64,000 bases of DNA from Psychrobacter sp. Choline-02u-9 (GCF_002836505.1 NZ_PJBF01000042.1:169607-233606), one strand, 5' to 3'. Shown: positions 18,702 to 27,844, counted from the stretch's first letter. Notes: generated by a model not told the origin, from the letters alone. A program made the numbers and translations.

Positions 18702-19613
18702 ATGACCAATATATCTGCCGCTACCTCAATGCATGAGACCTATCAGCTAATGGATCAACACTGCGCAGAAAACGTGCAAACTTGCACCAAAAGAGGCACT
18801 GTGCATCTGATTGGCGCAGGATCTGGTGACCCTGAGCTATTAACATTAAAAGCGTGGCGAGTAATGCAGCGCGCAGAGGTAGTGTTATACGACAGTCTGG
18901 TGTCTGAGGATATTTTGGATATGTGCGCGAGCACGGCTGAAAAAATATTCGTTGGTAAGCGCCGCGCCAATCATGCATTGCCACAAGAAAGTATTAACGA
19001 GCTACTGGTCAAACACGCGCTGGCAGGTAAGATGGTGGTTCGCTTAAAAGGTGGCGACCCTTTTATTTTTGGACGCGGCGGCGAAGAGCTACAGGAAGTG
19101 GTACGTCATGGCATTCATTTTGAGTCTATTCCAGGTATTACTGCCGCCAGTGCCGCTGCTAGCCGTACAGGAATTCCACTAACGCACCGTGACCATGCTC
19201 AATCGGTCAAGTTTGTTACTGCTTGCAAAAAAAATGGCGCGCCTAATAACGATTATAGTGAGCTAATGGACAGCAGCCAGACAGTTGTGTTTTACATGGG
19301 TTTGCACCGTTTGCATGAGATGACACAAGGGTTGATAGCAGGCGGACGTGACAGCGAAACGCCTTTTGCTATCATTAGTCATGCCAGTATGCCAACGCAG
19401 CAAGTACTTATCGGCACATTAAGTGATATCGCTGATCAGCAAGCTGAAGCAAAACTGCCAACCCCTGCACTATTGATTATGGGTGATGTGGTCACTTTAT
19501 ATCATGAGTTTGCAGACTATAATCTTGGCGCCATGGGTAAAGGTGAGTTTGTTGATGTTGATAAAGTGATAAGCAGTAATGATTTAATACCCAATTTGGA
19601 GAGTATTGCGTAG
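18702..19613 (+). CDS. cobA: Uroporphyrinogen-III C-methyltransferase (SUMT)
   Basis: The 303-residue enzyme methylates uroporphyrinogen III twice with SAM to give precorrin-2, the first step to siroheme, which NirB requires. Family motifs are VHLIGAGSGDPELLTLKA, VLYDSLVS, RLKGGDPFIFGRGGEE and PGITAASAAASRTGIPLTHR. It is the single-domain CobA form, not a CysG fusion, so the dehydrogenase/ferrochelatase must be encoded elsewhere. The ATG at 18702 is chosen because AGGAG lies nine bases upstream. The open frame upstream (from 18639) is probably leader. A perfect sigma-54 promoter precedes it. Confidence 0.93.
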   Translation: MTNISAATSMHETYQLMDQHCAENVQTCTKRGTVHLIGAGSGDPELLTLKAWRVMQRAEVVLYDSLVSEDILDMCASTAEKIFVGKRRANHALPQESINELLVKHALAGKMVVRLKGGDPFIFGRGGEELQEVVRHGIHFESIPGITAASAAASRTGIPLTHRDHAQSVKFVTACKKNGAPNNDYSELMDSSQTVVFYMGLHRLHEMTQGLIAGGRDSETPFAIISHASMPTQQVLIGTLSDIADQQAEAKLPTPALLIMGDVVTLYHEFADYNLGAMGKGEFVDVDKVISSNDLIPNLESIA

Positions 19614-19777
19614 GATAACTATGTTTAAAAGACTGTTATTTTAAGAAACTGTTACTAAGGTGATTATGTGCACCCGTCTAGAATCTTGTGTAGAACCATG
19701 TTTAGTCTAGATAATACTTACATCAAGTTTAAGAGTGTTCGATGTCGTTTCAAGGTTGGCTATAGCTAAGTTAATTA

Positions 19778-20662
19778 TTATAGATTTCGTAATTGCTCGA
19801 TTAACCAACGATGTATGCCACTGTCAGTAGTACGTGGATGCCATGCTGCGATGACCTTAAAAGTAGGCGGCAATGCTTCCACCTCAAGTTCTTTGACCTT
19901 ATTGCTCGGCAATAATCGCGAAGGATAAAACGCAATCATGTCAGTCGTGTGCAAAATATCTGGTACAGCCGAAAAGCTAGGAACCGACATCACAATGTTT
20001 CGTTTTAGACCTTTTTCTGCAAACCATTGATCATGAGAGCCGCGCAAATTAGCACGCGAGGGTGACACGACTAGCTGCGCGTGTGCAGCCACTTGCGACA
20101 GCGTTAATGGCTCTGTGGCAAAGGTATTTTCACAACCCGTCACGCATAAATGTTGCTCTTCAAACAGAGTGACATACGATAAGTTATCAGGGATAAATTC
20201 AGGAAAGGTAATCAACAAATCAAGCTCACCTGCTGCTATCAGCTGATTGATATTGTCCGAGGCAAAGTCGCGCACGATTAACTTCAAATCTGGTGCGTTG
20301 CGTCGCGTTATGTTAAACAACTGCGGTAATAAGGCTTGCGTCGCATAGTCGGTCGCGCTAATCGTAAAGACGCCTTTGTATGTGTGCGGCATAAAAATCT
20401 CTGGCTCTAACAAATCTTCCAACTGCTTTAATATATGGTCAATAGGTTGCTGCATCGATAGCGCTTTTGGTGTTGCCACCATGCTATTGCCTTGACGAAT
20501 AAACAAACGATCATCAAACACCTCACGTAACTTGCGTAACTGCTCACTGATGGCTTGTTGGGTCAGCCCCATTTTGCGTGCGACTTGCGACAAGTTTTTT
20601 AGATCAAGTAGCGCCTGCAATACTCTAAGTTGCTTGATATCGAGCCGATTCATACCATTCAT
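19778..20662 (-). CDS. LysR-family transcriptional regulator
   Basis: The 294-residue protein has an N-terminal HTH (LDIKQLRVLQALLDLKNLSQVA, recognition helix with QQAISEQLRKLREVF) and an effector-binding domain (ISATDYATQALLPQL and after). The order LDIKQLRVLQAL resembles NodD/LeuO-like LysR proteins. It is divergent from the old-yellow-enzyme gene with about 170 bases between, which suggests it controls that gene. The start is either the ATG at 20662 or the one at 20653; neither has a strong SD. Confidence 0.87.
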   Translation of the reverse strand: MNGMNRLDIKQLRVLQALLDLKNLSQVARKMGLTQQAISEQLRKLREVFDDRLFIRQGNSMVATPKALSMQQPIDHILKQLEDLLEPEIFMPHTYKGVFTISATDYATQALLPQLFNITRRNAPDLKLIVRDFASDNINQLIAAGELDLLITFPEFIPDNLSYVTLFEEQHLCVTGCENTFATEPLTLSQVAAHAQLVVSPSRANLRGSHDQWFAEKGLKRNIVMSVPSFSAVPDILHTTDMIAFYPSRLLPSNKVKELEVEALPPTFKVIAAWHPRTTDSGIHRWLIEQLRNL

Positions 20663-20836
20663 AATTTCATACCATTAATAATTGTATCTTAAACAAGAAA
20701 CGGTTGTTTCTAATTGTACCTGCAAAACGCTATGCTGACCAACATTGCTTAAGTAGCCACTAAATGAGCTGTTAAGCATTAAAACAGGCTCAATACATTC
20801 AATAATAAGCCATCAGCTGCTTTAAAAGAGATACTT

Positions 20837-21976
20837 ATGACACAAACTATTCCAGGTACAAAGACATTATTTTCCTCTGTAGCACTTGGGCCTTATACGC
20901 TCAACAACCGTATCGTAATGCCGCCATTGACACGCTCTCGTAGCACGCAACCTGACAATATCCCTAATGACTTAATGGCCAGCTATTATGCACAGCGTGC
21001 GTCAGCAGGCTTTATGGTGACGGAAGGTACGCAGATTGAGCCAAGAGGTCAAGGTTATGCTTGGACACCGGGTATCCATTCACCAGCCCAAGTTGAAGGC
21101 TGGAAAAAAGTCACGCAAGCAGTACATGACAAAGGCGGTATTATTTTTGCTCAGCTTTGGCATGTAGGCCGTGTGTCGCACACCAGCTTGCAGCCTAATG
21201 GTGCTCAGCCGGTAGGGCCGTCTGATATTACCGCTGATAACGTCAAAGTATTTATTGAAACAGGTCCAGGTGCAGGTGCATTGGCTGATCCAAGTGAGCC
21301 ACGCGCTCTCAGTACCGATGAAGTTGGTGAGTTGGTAACGATGTATGCGGCCGCTGCGCGCAATGCATTGGAGGCGGGTTTTGATGGGGTAGAGCTGCAT
21401 TGTGCTAACGGTTATTTGGTCAATCAGTTTATCTCTGAGCACACCAATCACCGTGATGATCAATATGGTGGGTCGTTGACCAATCGTTTGCGCTTCTTAA
21501 AAGAAATCGTCGCTGCTGTCAGTGATGTGGTGGGTGCTGATCGTTTAGGCGTACGCTTTGCGCCATTATTTGCGAGTACGGATGAGACGCGCGTGTATTT
21601 AGGCTTGGTAGAGTCAGATCCCCATCATACCTATGTCGAAGCAGTCAAATTGCTTGAGCAAGCGGGTATTGCTTATTTGTCCATTGCAGAAGCTGATTGG
21701 GATAATGCGCCTGATTTACCAGACACTTTTTATCAAGCAGTCAGAGAAGAGTTTTCAGGCCGTATTATTTATGCTGGCAAGTACACGGTACAAAAAGCTG
21801 TGAACATTTTAGAAAAAGGCTACGGTGATTTATTCGCGTTTGGTCGTCCTTTTATCGCCAATCCTGATCTGCCAGAGCGTATTGCCAATAACTGGCCATT
21901 GAATGAAGTAGATCCTACCACGATGTATGGTGGTACTGATGTGGGCTACAGTGATTATCCTTACTATCAAGAATAG
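20837..21976 (+). CDS. Old yellow enzyme family alkene reductase (NemA-like)
   Basis: The 379-residue FMN-dependent TIM-barrel reductase uses NAD(P)H to reduce activated alkenes, quinones or nitro compounds. Visible are RIVMPPLTRSRS (FMN binding), QLWHVGRVSH, the substrate-anchoring pair in ELHCANGYLVNQF (His and Asn three residues apart) and DQYGGS. The C-terminal region YAGKYT and FGRPFIANPDLP binds the FMN phosphate. Length and motifs fit N-ethylmaleimide reductase/xenobiotic reductase. It is probably controlled by the divergent LysR gene. It ends with two terminators. Confidence 0.92.
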   Translation: MTQTIPGTKTLFSSVALGPYTLNNRIVMPPLTRSRSTQPDNIPNDLMASYYAQRASAGFMVTEGTQIEPRGQGYAWTPGIHSPAQVEGWKKVTQAVHDKGGIIFAQLWHVGRVSHTSLQPNGAQPVGPSDITADNVKVFIETGPGAGALADPSEPRALSTDEVGELVTMYAAAARNALEAGFDGVELHCANGYLVNQFISEHTNHRDDQYGGSLTNRLRFLKEIVAAVSDVVGADRLGVRFAPLFASTDETRVYLGLVESDPHHTYVEAVKLLEQAGIAYLSIAEADWDNAPDLPDTFYQAVREEFSGRIIYAGKYTVQKAVNILEKGYGDLFAFGRPFIANPDLPERIANNWPLNEVDPTTMYGGTDVGYSDYPYYQE

Positions 21977-22000
21977 CAAAGTACATAAACAGTGACTGAG

Positions 22001-22032
22001 ATAAGGCCATTAATACTAATGGCCTTATTTTC
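22001..22032 (+). terminator. Terminator after the alkene reductase
   Basis: A 12-bp perfect stem ATAAGGCCATTA/TAATGGCCTTAT with a four-base loop is followed by TTTTC. It lies 24 bases after the stop. Confidence 0.85.
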
Positions 22033-22075
22033 ATTTATAAATTTGTGACTTGTTGGATATTCACAGACAGTCAAT

Positions 22076-22121
22076 CTTTAAGCGACAATTATTGTTTTTG
22101 TCGCTTAAAGGTTTTTCTTTT
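22076..22121 (+). terminator. Second stem-loop terminator
   Basis: A 12-bp perfect stem CTTTAAGCGACA/TGTCGCTTAAAG with an 11-base loop is followed by a T-rich tract (22111-22121). It lies between the alkene reductase and the small membrane protein and may act as a backup terminator. Confidence 0.75.
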
Positions 22122-22147
22122 ATCGTTTTATCAATAGGTAGTAGGCA

Positions 22148-22369
22148 ATGAATCAGAATTCCAAAGACAGACTTATACGCATATTGATAGGATATGTCGG
22201 ACTTTATCCAACGCTCCTAATCGTATTGACGTTATTGAAGCCTGTGACCCAAGGATTAAGCCTGCCAGTGGTGGTATTAATTGAAACGATAATACTTGTT
22301 CCACTGACACAGTTGGTGTCTTTCCCACTAGCAGGCTGGGTCATTGAGCGTCTGAGCAGAAAAGAGTGA
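22148..22369 (+). CDS. Small two-helix membrane protein of unknown function
   Basis: The 73-residue protein has two long hydrophobic segments (about 13-30 and 37-65), a basic N-terminus (KDRLIRIL) and a basic C-terminal tail (ERLSRKE). It therefore probably sits in the inner membrane as a hairpin. The ATG at 22148 has GGTAG upstream. It resembles DUF2798-type small membrane proteins in layout, but I cannot confirm that. It is convergent with the DUF305 gene. Confidence 0.55.
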   Translation: MNQNSKDRLIRILIGYVGLYPTLLIVLTLLKPVTQGLSLPVVVLIETIILVPLTQLVSFPLAGWVIERLSRKE

Positions 22370-22404
22370 TCACTTTTCGCAGCGTTCACTGGTACACCAT
22401 TCTC

Positions 22405-22872
22405 TTATTCAAGCTCATCAATCAACTGCTTCATTTCATCAATTTCACGTTTTTGTGCTTTTATAATATCATCAGCAAGCTTTTGTACACGCGGATCTTC
22501 AATATCAGCGCGACTACTAGTGAGAATGGCAATCGAGTGATGCGGTATCATCGCCTGCATCCAATCGACTTGATCGACAGTCGCTTGAGATCTAACGCCC
22601 CAGATACCAACTGCAAACATCAATACACTTAGACCATAGATCATCAAATTGACCTTGGTCTTTTTATACATATTGGTCATAAATGCCAACATGACGACTG
22701 CCATACCGGCACCCATATATAGCGCCATATAAGCTCGGGTTTCACTAAAGTAAATGTGATCCCACTGGTAGGTGTTAAAATACATCATGATATACATGAT
22801 GACAGTCGATGTCAGAATCATTAAGGTGAATTTTACATAAGGGTTCATATTTTTTTGCTTAGAAGCTTCCAT
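22405..22872 (-). CDS. DUF305 domain protein with membrane segments
   Basis: The 155-residue protein has about three hydrophobic segments in its first 95 residues, then a short DUF305-like end with MIPHHSIAI and a helix RVQKLADDIIKAQKREIDEMKQLIDEL. In DUF305 proteins the MxxHHxxA motif lies in a four-helix ferritin-like fold often found with copper genes. Start 22872 has a strong SD (GGAGG, seven bases upstream). It is the last gene of the copper island, 43 bases after copB, and probably a copper-binding accessory. Confidence 0.82.
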   Translation of the reverse strand: MEASKQKNMNPYVKFTLMILTSTVIMYIMMYFNTYQWDHIYFSETRAYMALYMGAGMAVVMLAFMTNMYKKTKVNLMIYGLSVLMFAVGIWGVRSQATVDQVDWMQAMIPHHSIAILTSSRADIEDPRVQKLADDIIKAQKREIDEMKQLIDELE

Positions 22873-22915
22873 GATATGACCTCCATTGTTTTGTTAAATT
22901 AAAATGGGTAGACAG

Positions 22916-24040
22916 TTAAAACCAGAATTTAACCCCCGCAGTCAAACTACTGCTATCAACTGATTCATTTTCTTGACGTCGTTGGCCACGAGCCTTGCCA
23001 AGCGCTGTCTCATAACTAACACCTACATAAGGAGCTAGCTGGCGACTGAATGTCTCGTAAGTCAGCCTGACCTCAGTTTCCATCTCATTAAAGCCTTTGG
23101 TAATACCATTATCATGGTCATCTTTACTAAAGGCAGTCAGTCCAACCTCCGGTATGACTACCCAATGCTGATCCAAACGCCATTCGTACTCTGCGCCCAA
23201 ATCAAGACGAAGTTGACCATCGGTATATAAGTAGGCTCTCGCATCCGTTTCGATAAAATAAGGCGCGGTACCGACAATACCTGCCATTATGGCAGCGTTA
23301 TCGTTTTCAGTATCGTAAGCGACACCAGCTTCACCATTCCAGAAAATGCTCAGTGGTTTCCAATAAGCAAGCGAGCTCAAGCTATCGATTTCTTTATCAT
23401 CTTTAGTCTGAGCACTACCTTCCGTCCGTAGTCTTATACGGTTACTATCAGTACCATACCAACCCATCGCTTCGAAGTTGATTTGATCCTCATCAAACTG
23501 ATAGCCCAAGTCGTCTACTGAGACTCCCCATAATGGCATGCTGCCCATCATCATGGGTTTACCATACTGCCCGTATGGAACCCCATTTGAATAGTCTGGA
23601 CTGCGAGCATCAGCTGGTGGCTGCCCACCTTGCATACCCGACATATCCATACTGCTGTGCTCCATATCAGACATATCGCCTGACATATCCATACTGCTGT
23701 GCTCCATATCAGACATATCGCCTGACATATCCATGCCGCTGTGGTCCATACTAGACATATCACCCGACATATCCATGCCGCTATGATCCATATCGGACAT
23801 ATCCATGCCGCTGTGATCCATACCAGACATATCGCCCGACATATCCATGCCACTATGATCCATACCAGACATATCGCCTGACATATCCATGCCGCTGTGA
23901 TCCATATCAGACATATCACCGGACATATCCATGCCGCTGTGATCCATATTCGACATCTCAGCAGCTGCTGCAAAAGATGATGCGAGCAAGACTAGTGATG
24001 ACAAACCAATGAATGGCAGATTTTTCTTAGATATTTTCAT
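22916..24040 (-). CDS. copB: Copper resistance outer-membrane protein CopB with Met/His repeats
   Basis: The 374-residue protein has a Sec signal (MKISKKN, hydrophobic core, cleavage after AAA), then 104 residues of tandem Met/Asp/His repeats that should bind several Cu ions. A CopB beta-barrel follows (about 175-374; GVSVDDLGYQFDE, the central GEAGVAYDTEND, ending in FWF with the C-terminal Phe typical of outer-membrane barrels). The ATG at 24040 is chosen because GAGG lies upstream and it begins the signal peptide; an earlier Met at 24052 is possible. It follows copA after 25 bases in the same operon. Confidence 0.92.
   Translation of the reverse strand: MKISKKNLPFIGLSSLVLLASSFAAAAEMSNMDHSGMDMSGDMSDMDHSGMDMSGDMSGMDHSGMDMSGDMSGMDHSGMDMSDMDHSGMDMSGDMSSMDHSGMDMSGDMSDMEHSSMDMSGDMSDMEHSSMDMSGMQGGQPPADARSPDYSNGVPYGQYGKPMMMGSMPLWGVSVDDLGYQFDEDQINFEAMGWYGTDSNRIRLRTEGSAQTKDDKEIDSLSSLAYWKPLSIFWNGEAGVAYDTENDNAAIMAGIVGTAPYFIETDARAYLYTDGQLRLDLGAEYEWRLDQHWVVIPEVGLTAFSKDDHDNGITKGFNEMETEVRLTYETFSRQLAPYVGVSYETALGKARGQRRQENESVDSSSLTAGVKFWF
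23636..23947 (-). repeat. Tandem Met/His-rich coding repeats in copB
   Basis: Eight units run in tandem: six of 14 residues of type MDHSGMDMSGDMSD and two shortened 10-residue units (fourth and last). They total 104 residues. The final two units change to MEHSSMDMSG. The near-identical 42-base units differ mostly at synonymous sites, so they were probably amplified by slippage or unequal crossing-over and kept by selection for copper binding. Confidence 0.92.
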
Positions 24041-24065
24041 AATAAGCCTCATATTCGAAGGTTTG

Positions 24066-25766
24066 TTAAACGACGGCAACTTCTCGGAACATACCGGCTT
24101 CCATGTGATAAAGCAGATGGCAGTGCCACGCCCATCGTCCAAATTCACCCGTCACATCAAAGCTAATCTTTTGCGCAGGTTGCACCACAATCGTATGTTT
24201 ACGTACCTGAAAGTCTCCAGATGGCGTGCGCAAATCACTCCACATACCATGCAAATGCATCGGATGGTTCATCATAGTGTCATTGACTAAGGTAATACGT
24301 ACGCGCTCGTTTGGCTTAATATTGACAGGGGTTGCATCCTTAAACATGACACCATCTAAGGCCCAAATATAGCGCTCCATGTTACCAGTCAGATGTATTT
24401 CAATCTCTCTAGTAGGCTTACGCTGCTCCGCAAATATGGCCTCATCGACAGAGCGTAATTGATCATAAGTCAAAACCTTTCTATCAATCTCACGCAGGTT
24501 GATACCGGGGTCATCGAGGTTCATACGTGGACTGTCGACACGCATATCAGATTTAAAGTCATACTCGGTCTTAGCATGCTTTGCTTTATAGCCTTTGTCA
24601 CCCATCGCACCCATCATATCGGCCATGGTCAGCCACTCAATCTTATCCATAGCAGGTATTGCCGCACGAGCGCCTTTCTTGGTTGCAAGCGTGGTCGCGA
24701 CATAGCCCGAACGATCGATATTTTGGGCAAATATGGTATGTGCATCTTGAGTAGGCGTGACAATGACATCATAAGTCTCAGCCACCCCAATGCGGAAATC
24801 ATCAATCGCAACGGGTGCGACGTCAATACCATCTGTTGCCACCACCGTCATTTTGAGACCCGGTATACGCACATCAAATATCGTCTGTGCTGAGGCGTTG
24901 ATAAAGCGTAGTTTGACGGGCTGTCCCGCTTTCACTAGTTGTGTCCAATTAGCTGCTGTGGTCTTACCATTCATCAGATACGTAAAGGTTTTTTCACCAG
25001 ATAGATCGGTGAAATCCGTTGGCATCATGCGCATCTTATTCCACATTTTGCGCTTGTCATGAGCGGCTTCTAGATCTGTTGCTGCGATATCAGACAATAG
25101 TTTTTTGAAGTCTGGCAAGTGGTAGTTATCAAAGTCTGCGCGCTGTTTGAGCAGCTTCAAGAGATTGTGCGGATCGCGGTGCGTCCAATCACTTAGCACG
25201 ATTACATGGTCTTCTGCAACAGGATGACGCTCACGCCCTTTAGGTTCAATGACGATAGCACCAAGCATACCGGTTTGCTCTTGAAAGCCACTGTGTGAGT
25301 GATACCAATAGGTGCCTGATTGTTTAAGTTTGAATTTATAGGTAAAGGTGCTGTTCGCGGGAATACCATCAAAACTGATACCTGGTACGCCATCCATCTC
25401 AAAAGGTACCAGCAAGCCATGCCAATGGATAGAGGTTGACTCATTCATCTGGTTATGAACACGAATGGTTACGGTATCGCCTTCACGCATCTTTAGCGTT
25501 GGTGCTGGTAGCGAGTCATTAATCAGTGTTGCCATACTCGACTTGCCATTGACAGTGACGGGCTTCTTGCTGACATACAGATCAAACTCATTCCCAGTTA
25601 AGATAGGTACGATATGGTCGGCTTTATCACTGTTGATGGCTACATTCTGCTGGCCTTTACCGAGCGCACTATTGGCAATAGACGGCAGTGTGGATAGCAT
25701 GGATGCCCCTAACAAAGTAGAAGATCCTGTTAAGAAACGCCTGCGATTGAACATATTCTTGTTCAT
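24066..25766 (-). CDS. copA: Periplasmic multicopper oxidase CopA
   Basis: This 566-residue oxidase has a Tat signal (RRRFLTG, residues 8-14), so it is exported folded to the periplasm. There it oxidises Cu(I) to less toxic Cu(II). The four copper-ligand boxes are present: HWHG, YWYHSHSG, HPMHLHG and HCHLLYHMEAG, which make one type 1 and a trinuclear cluster. It lacks the long Met-rich insert of Pseudomonas CopA and keeps only a short MADMMGAMGDKG. The Met-rich function seems to have moved to CopB and the small protein upstream. It lies 99 bases downstream of the DUF411 gene. Confidence 0.95.
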   Translation of the reverse strand: MNKNMFNRRRFLTGSSTLLGASMLSTLPSIANSALGKGQQNVAINSDKADHIVPILTGNEFDLYVSKKPVTVNGKSSMATLINDSLPAPTLKMREGDTVTIRVHNQMNESTSIHWHGLLVPFEMDGVPGISFDGIPANSTFTYKFKLKQSGTYWYHSHSGFQEQTGMLGAIVIEPKGRERHPVAEDHVIVLSDWTHRDPHNLLKLLKQRADFDNYHLPDFKKLLSDIAATDLEAAHDKRKMWNKMRMMPTDFTDLSGEKTFTYLMNGKTTAANWTQLVKAGQPVKLRFINASAQTIFDVRIPGLKMTVVATDGIDVAPVAIDDFRIGVAETYDVIVTPTQDAHTIFAQNIDRSGYVATTLATKKGARAAIPAMDKIEWLTMADMMGAMGDKGYKAKHAKTEYDFKSDMRVDSPRMNLDDPGINLREIDRKVLTYDQLRSVDEAIFAEQRKPTREIEIHLTGNMERYIWALDGVMFKDATPVNIKPNERVRITLVNDTMMNHPMHLHGMWSDLRTPSGDFQVRKHTIVVQPAQKISFDVTGEFGRWAWHCHLLYHMEAGMFREVAVV

Positions 25767-25864
25767 AATAATTTACCTAACTTAATCCGTGAAATGGGAG
25801 TTGAGTTCATATAACTGTTGGCTCATTAATAGAACAGAATGAGCTATGTAAAGTGTTAATCAAA

Positions 25865-26518
25865 CTAGATTTGCTGCTGCGGTGAGTCAATGGTTGCATA
25901 AATGGCTGTTGAGCCATCTTTGTTAAGCTGCATCACTTTATATGGCATAAATTTATCTTGATATTCCATACCAGGGCTACCAACTGGCATACCAGATACG
26001 GCAAGACCAATGGCATCACTTGGCGGGTTTTTTAGGAACTGCGCCATATACTTAGCAGGGACATGACCTTCAAATACGTAGCCATCAGTAGTGACGGTGG
26101 TATGGCAAGAGCGCATTTGCTGCGGTACGCTGTATCGCTCTTTAAACAAGGACACGTCTTCGACATTCTGTGCGGTTGCGTTTAGACCATGACCTTCGGC
26201 ATAACCGACCCATTCTTTGCAACAGCCGCAATTGGCATCTTTATAGACGGTGGCTGAGATGTTTTTTAGGATAGTTGATTGGGTATCTGAAGGAGCGCTG
26301 ACTGGCATTATTTCAGCTGTTGGCTGCTCCGTTTGCGTAGTTTGCACGTTTTGCGTAGCAATAGTTGGCTCAGTCGCTGGTGTTGATTCAGCAGCAGCGG
26401 AATTAGGTTGATTACAAGCGGCAATCGTTAACGATAATGGCAATACCACGATCGCCGAGAGCACACGGCCAGATATCAGATTATGTTCATTAATAAATCT
26501 ATTAGTATAGCGTCTCAT
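25865..26518 (-). CDS. DUF411 family lipoprotein, likely copper metallochaperone
   Basis: The 217-residue protein begins with a signal and a lipobox IAAC, so it is probably a periplasmic lipoprotein. A Pro/Thr/Gln-rich linker follows. The C-terminal DUF411 domain (about 90-210) has ANCGCCKEWVGYAEGHG, CHTTV, EGHVPA and GMPVGSPGMEY. DUF411 members sit in copper, gold and silver resistance clusters and are thought to bind metal through CGCC. Position between the cytochrome and CopA fits a role in copper delivery. Start 26518 has GGGAG upstream. Confidence 0.85.
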   Translation of the reverse strand: MRRYTNRFINEHNLISGRVLSAIVVLPLSLTIAACNQPNSAAAESTPATEPTIATQNVQTTQTEQPTAEIMPVSAPSDTQSTILKNISATVYKDANCGCCKEWVGYAEGHGLNATAQNVEDVSLFKERYSVPQQMRSCHTTVTTDGYVFEGHVPAKYMAQFLKNPPSDAIGLAVSGMPVGSPGMEYQDKFMPYKVMQLNKDGSTAIYATIDSPQQQI

Positions 26519-26658
26519 AAAACCACTCCCGAGCGTCTGTCTGACGATTAAATATTATAAAAATTAGAGCCACATCACTGGATAAAATAGTGCTAGCAAA
26601 GCTTAAAACTCAAATCGCAAAAAGCAGCACTATTGAGCACTGCATTTTTTACAAAAAA

Positions 26659-27252
26659 TCAATGTTGCATTTCGGATCCATCACCTGACATATTCATCTC
26701 ACCATCAAATGACATATCCAACATACTATCGTCTAACCGAGTCGTTAGCATGGTGTACTGGTTTTCATTTAAGTCAGGTAGCGATCTAATAAAAGCAACC
26801 ATCGCCCATATTCTGTCATCATCGTGAGTAGCGCCCCAAGCGGGCATGCCAGACGCCATAATGCCATGTTTAATCGCCCAAAAGCTTTGTCTGGCACCAG
26901 CCTCGTTTCGATAGCGCTTAACGATATCCGCCTGAGTAAAGTTAGGAGGCTTTGGGTACATACCGCTATTTAAATCTGTGCTGTTGACGCCAGGAGATAA
27001 ATGACAGCCTGCACACATATCTTTGTAATCTGCACCGCCCGAGCTGATCATCTCCGCCTTTTTTAAATTGGGAACCAAAATATTCTTACTGGCATGTTCA
27101 ATCGAGCGTGTGCGGGCAGTTTCTAAAAAATCGTAAACCAGCGGACTATGAGCTCGATCAGCACCGATATTTATCATGCCACTAGTCACCACCATAAAAA
27201 TGCCCACAATAGCGACAAAGACAGTAAACAGTATTCCTAGTAAAAACTTCAT
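26659..27252 (-). CDS. Membrane-anchored c-type cytochrome
   Basis: The 197-residue protein has an N-terminal membrane anchor (residues 1-25) and a class I cytochrome c domain with the haem motif CAGCH and a probable axial Met in SGMPAWG. The tail is rich in Met, Asp and Ser (SMLDMSF, MNMSGDGSEMQH), which recalls the CopB repeats and suggests copper binding. It may pass electrons from Cu(I) oxidation or act as a redox partner of CopA in the periplasm. The SD AGGA lies eight bases before the ATG. Confidence 0.85.
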   Translation of the reverse strand: MKFLLGILFTVFVAIVGIFMVVTSGMINIGADRAHSPLVYDFLETARTRSIEHASKNILVPNLKKAEMISSGGADYKDMCAGCHLSPGVNSTDLNSGMYPKPPNFTQADIVKRYRNEAGARQSFWAIKHGIMASGMPAWGATHDDDRIWAMVAFIRSLPDLNENQYTMLTTRLDDSMLDMSFDGEMNMSGDGSEMQH

Positions 27253-27316
27253 AGGTTTGTCCTAAAAATCCATTTTATTTAATATCCCATTACTGCTTGA
27301 TCAGCTTCTCTGACAA

Positions 27317-27423
27317 TATAGTCAAGTCTATATAAATCCGCTACAGCGTCATCCTCGCTAAGCATATTAATGTATAACTTGCACTCGGTTTCCTTGTATC
27401 GAAATTATATTGAACTGACTATA
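27317..27423 (-). repeat. ERIC-like 107-bp intergenic repeat, copy A
   Basis: It has short inverted ends TATAGTC (27317-27323) and GACTATA (27417-27423). Inside, ACTCGGTT(T)CCTTGTA and CAGCG(T)...CCTCGCT match, in reverse complement, the second copy at 33376-33481. It lies between the Met-rich gene and the cytochrome gene of the copper island, and so may affect their mRNA. No coding capacity. Confidence 0.7.
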
Positions 27424-27446
27424 GTATTGAACTTATAAATTGATAT

Positions 27447-27743
27447 TTAAGAATCGCTATCGCTGCTCACACAGTGCTTTTGGTACATCGCTTTCATTTT
27501 GCTCATGTTAGCCATCATGGCTTTCATAGCAGGATCATTCATATCCATTTTGCTATGATCCATTTTTTGCATCATCTGCATATGCTTTTGCATTTTCTCA
27601 CAGTTCATTTGGTCTTTTTCAGCGTGCATTTTGGGATCGTGTGCCAACGCAGAGGTTGAAACAACTAAGGCTATAGCAGTTGCTACGATTGATTTAGAAA
27701 GTGGCATTGATTTGAGCAGTGGCATTGGTTTGAATAATGACAT
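27447..27743 (-). CDS. Small periplasmic Met/His-rich protein
   Basis: The 98-residue protein has a signal peptide (about 1-34, ending STSALA-HD) and a mature part very rich in Met, Lys, His and Asp: KMHAEKDQMNCEKMQKHMQ and MDHSKMDMNDPAMKAMMANM. It is likely a periplasmic copper-binding buffer. Start 27743 has AAGGA six bases upstream. It is the first gene of the copper operon, preceded by a cop-box-like site. No named family recognised. Confidence 0.72.
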   Translation of the reverse strand: MSLFKPMPLLKSMPLSKSIVATAIALVVSTSALAHDPKMHAEKDQMNCEKMQKHMQMMQKMDHSKMDMNDPAMKAMMANMSKMKAMYQKHCVSSDSDS

Positions 27744-27844
27744 GGTAAATCCTTATTTAAATTGGTATGTAGTCGAAAAGACTTTAAGATATTAAGTTAC
27801 TTTAAAGCATACTTTAGTGATTCTGACAGAGAGATGACGGTAAG

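Noticed and set aside
23636..23947. CRISPR array
   Set aside because: The repeats are in-frame coding units without spacers, inside copB.
23551..23973. Open frames on both strands over the CopB repeats
   Set aside because: They are produced by the repeated coding units in copB read in other frames; no SD and strongly biased composition (Ile/Trp/Cys).
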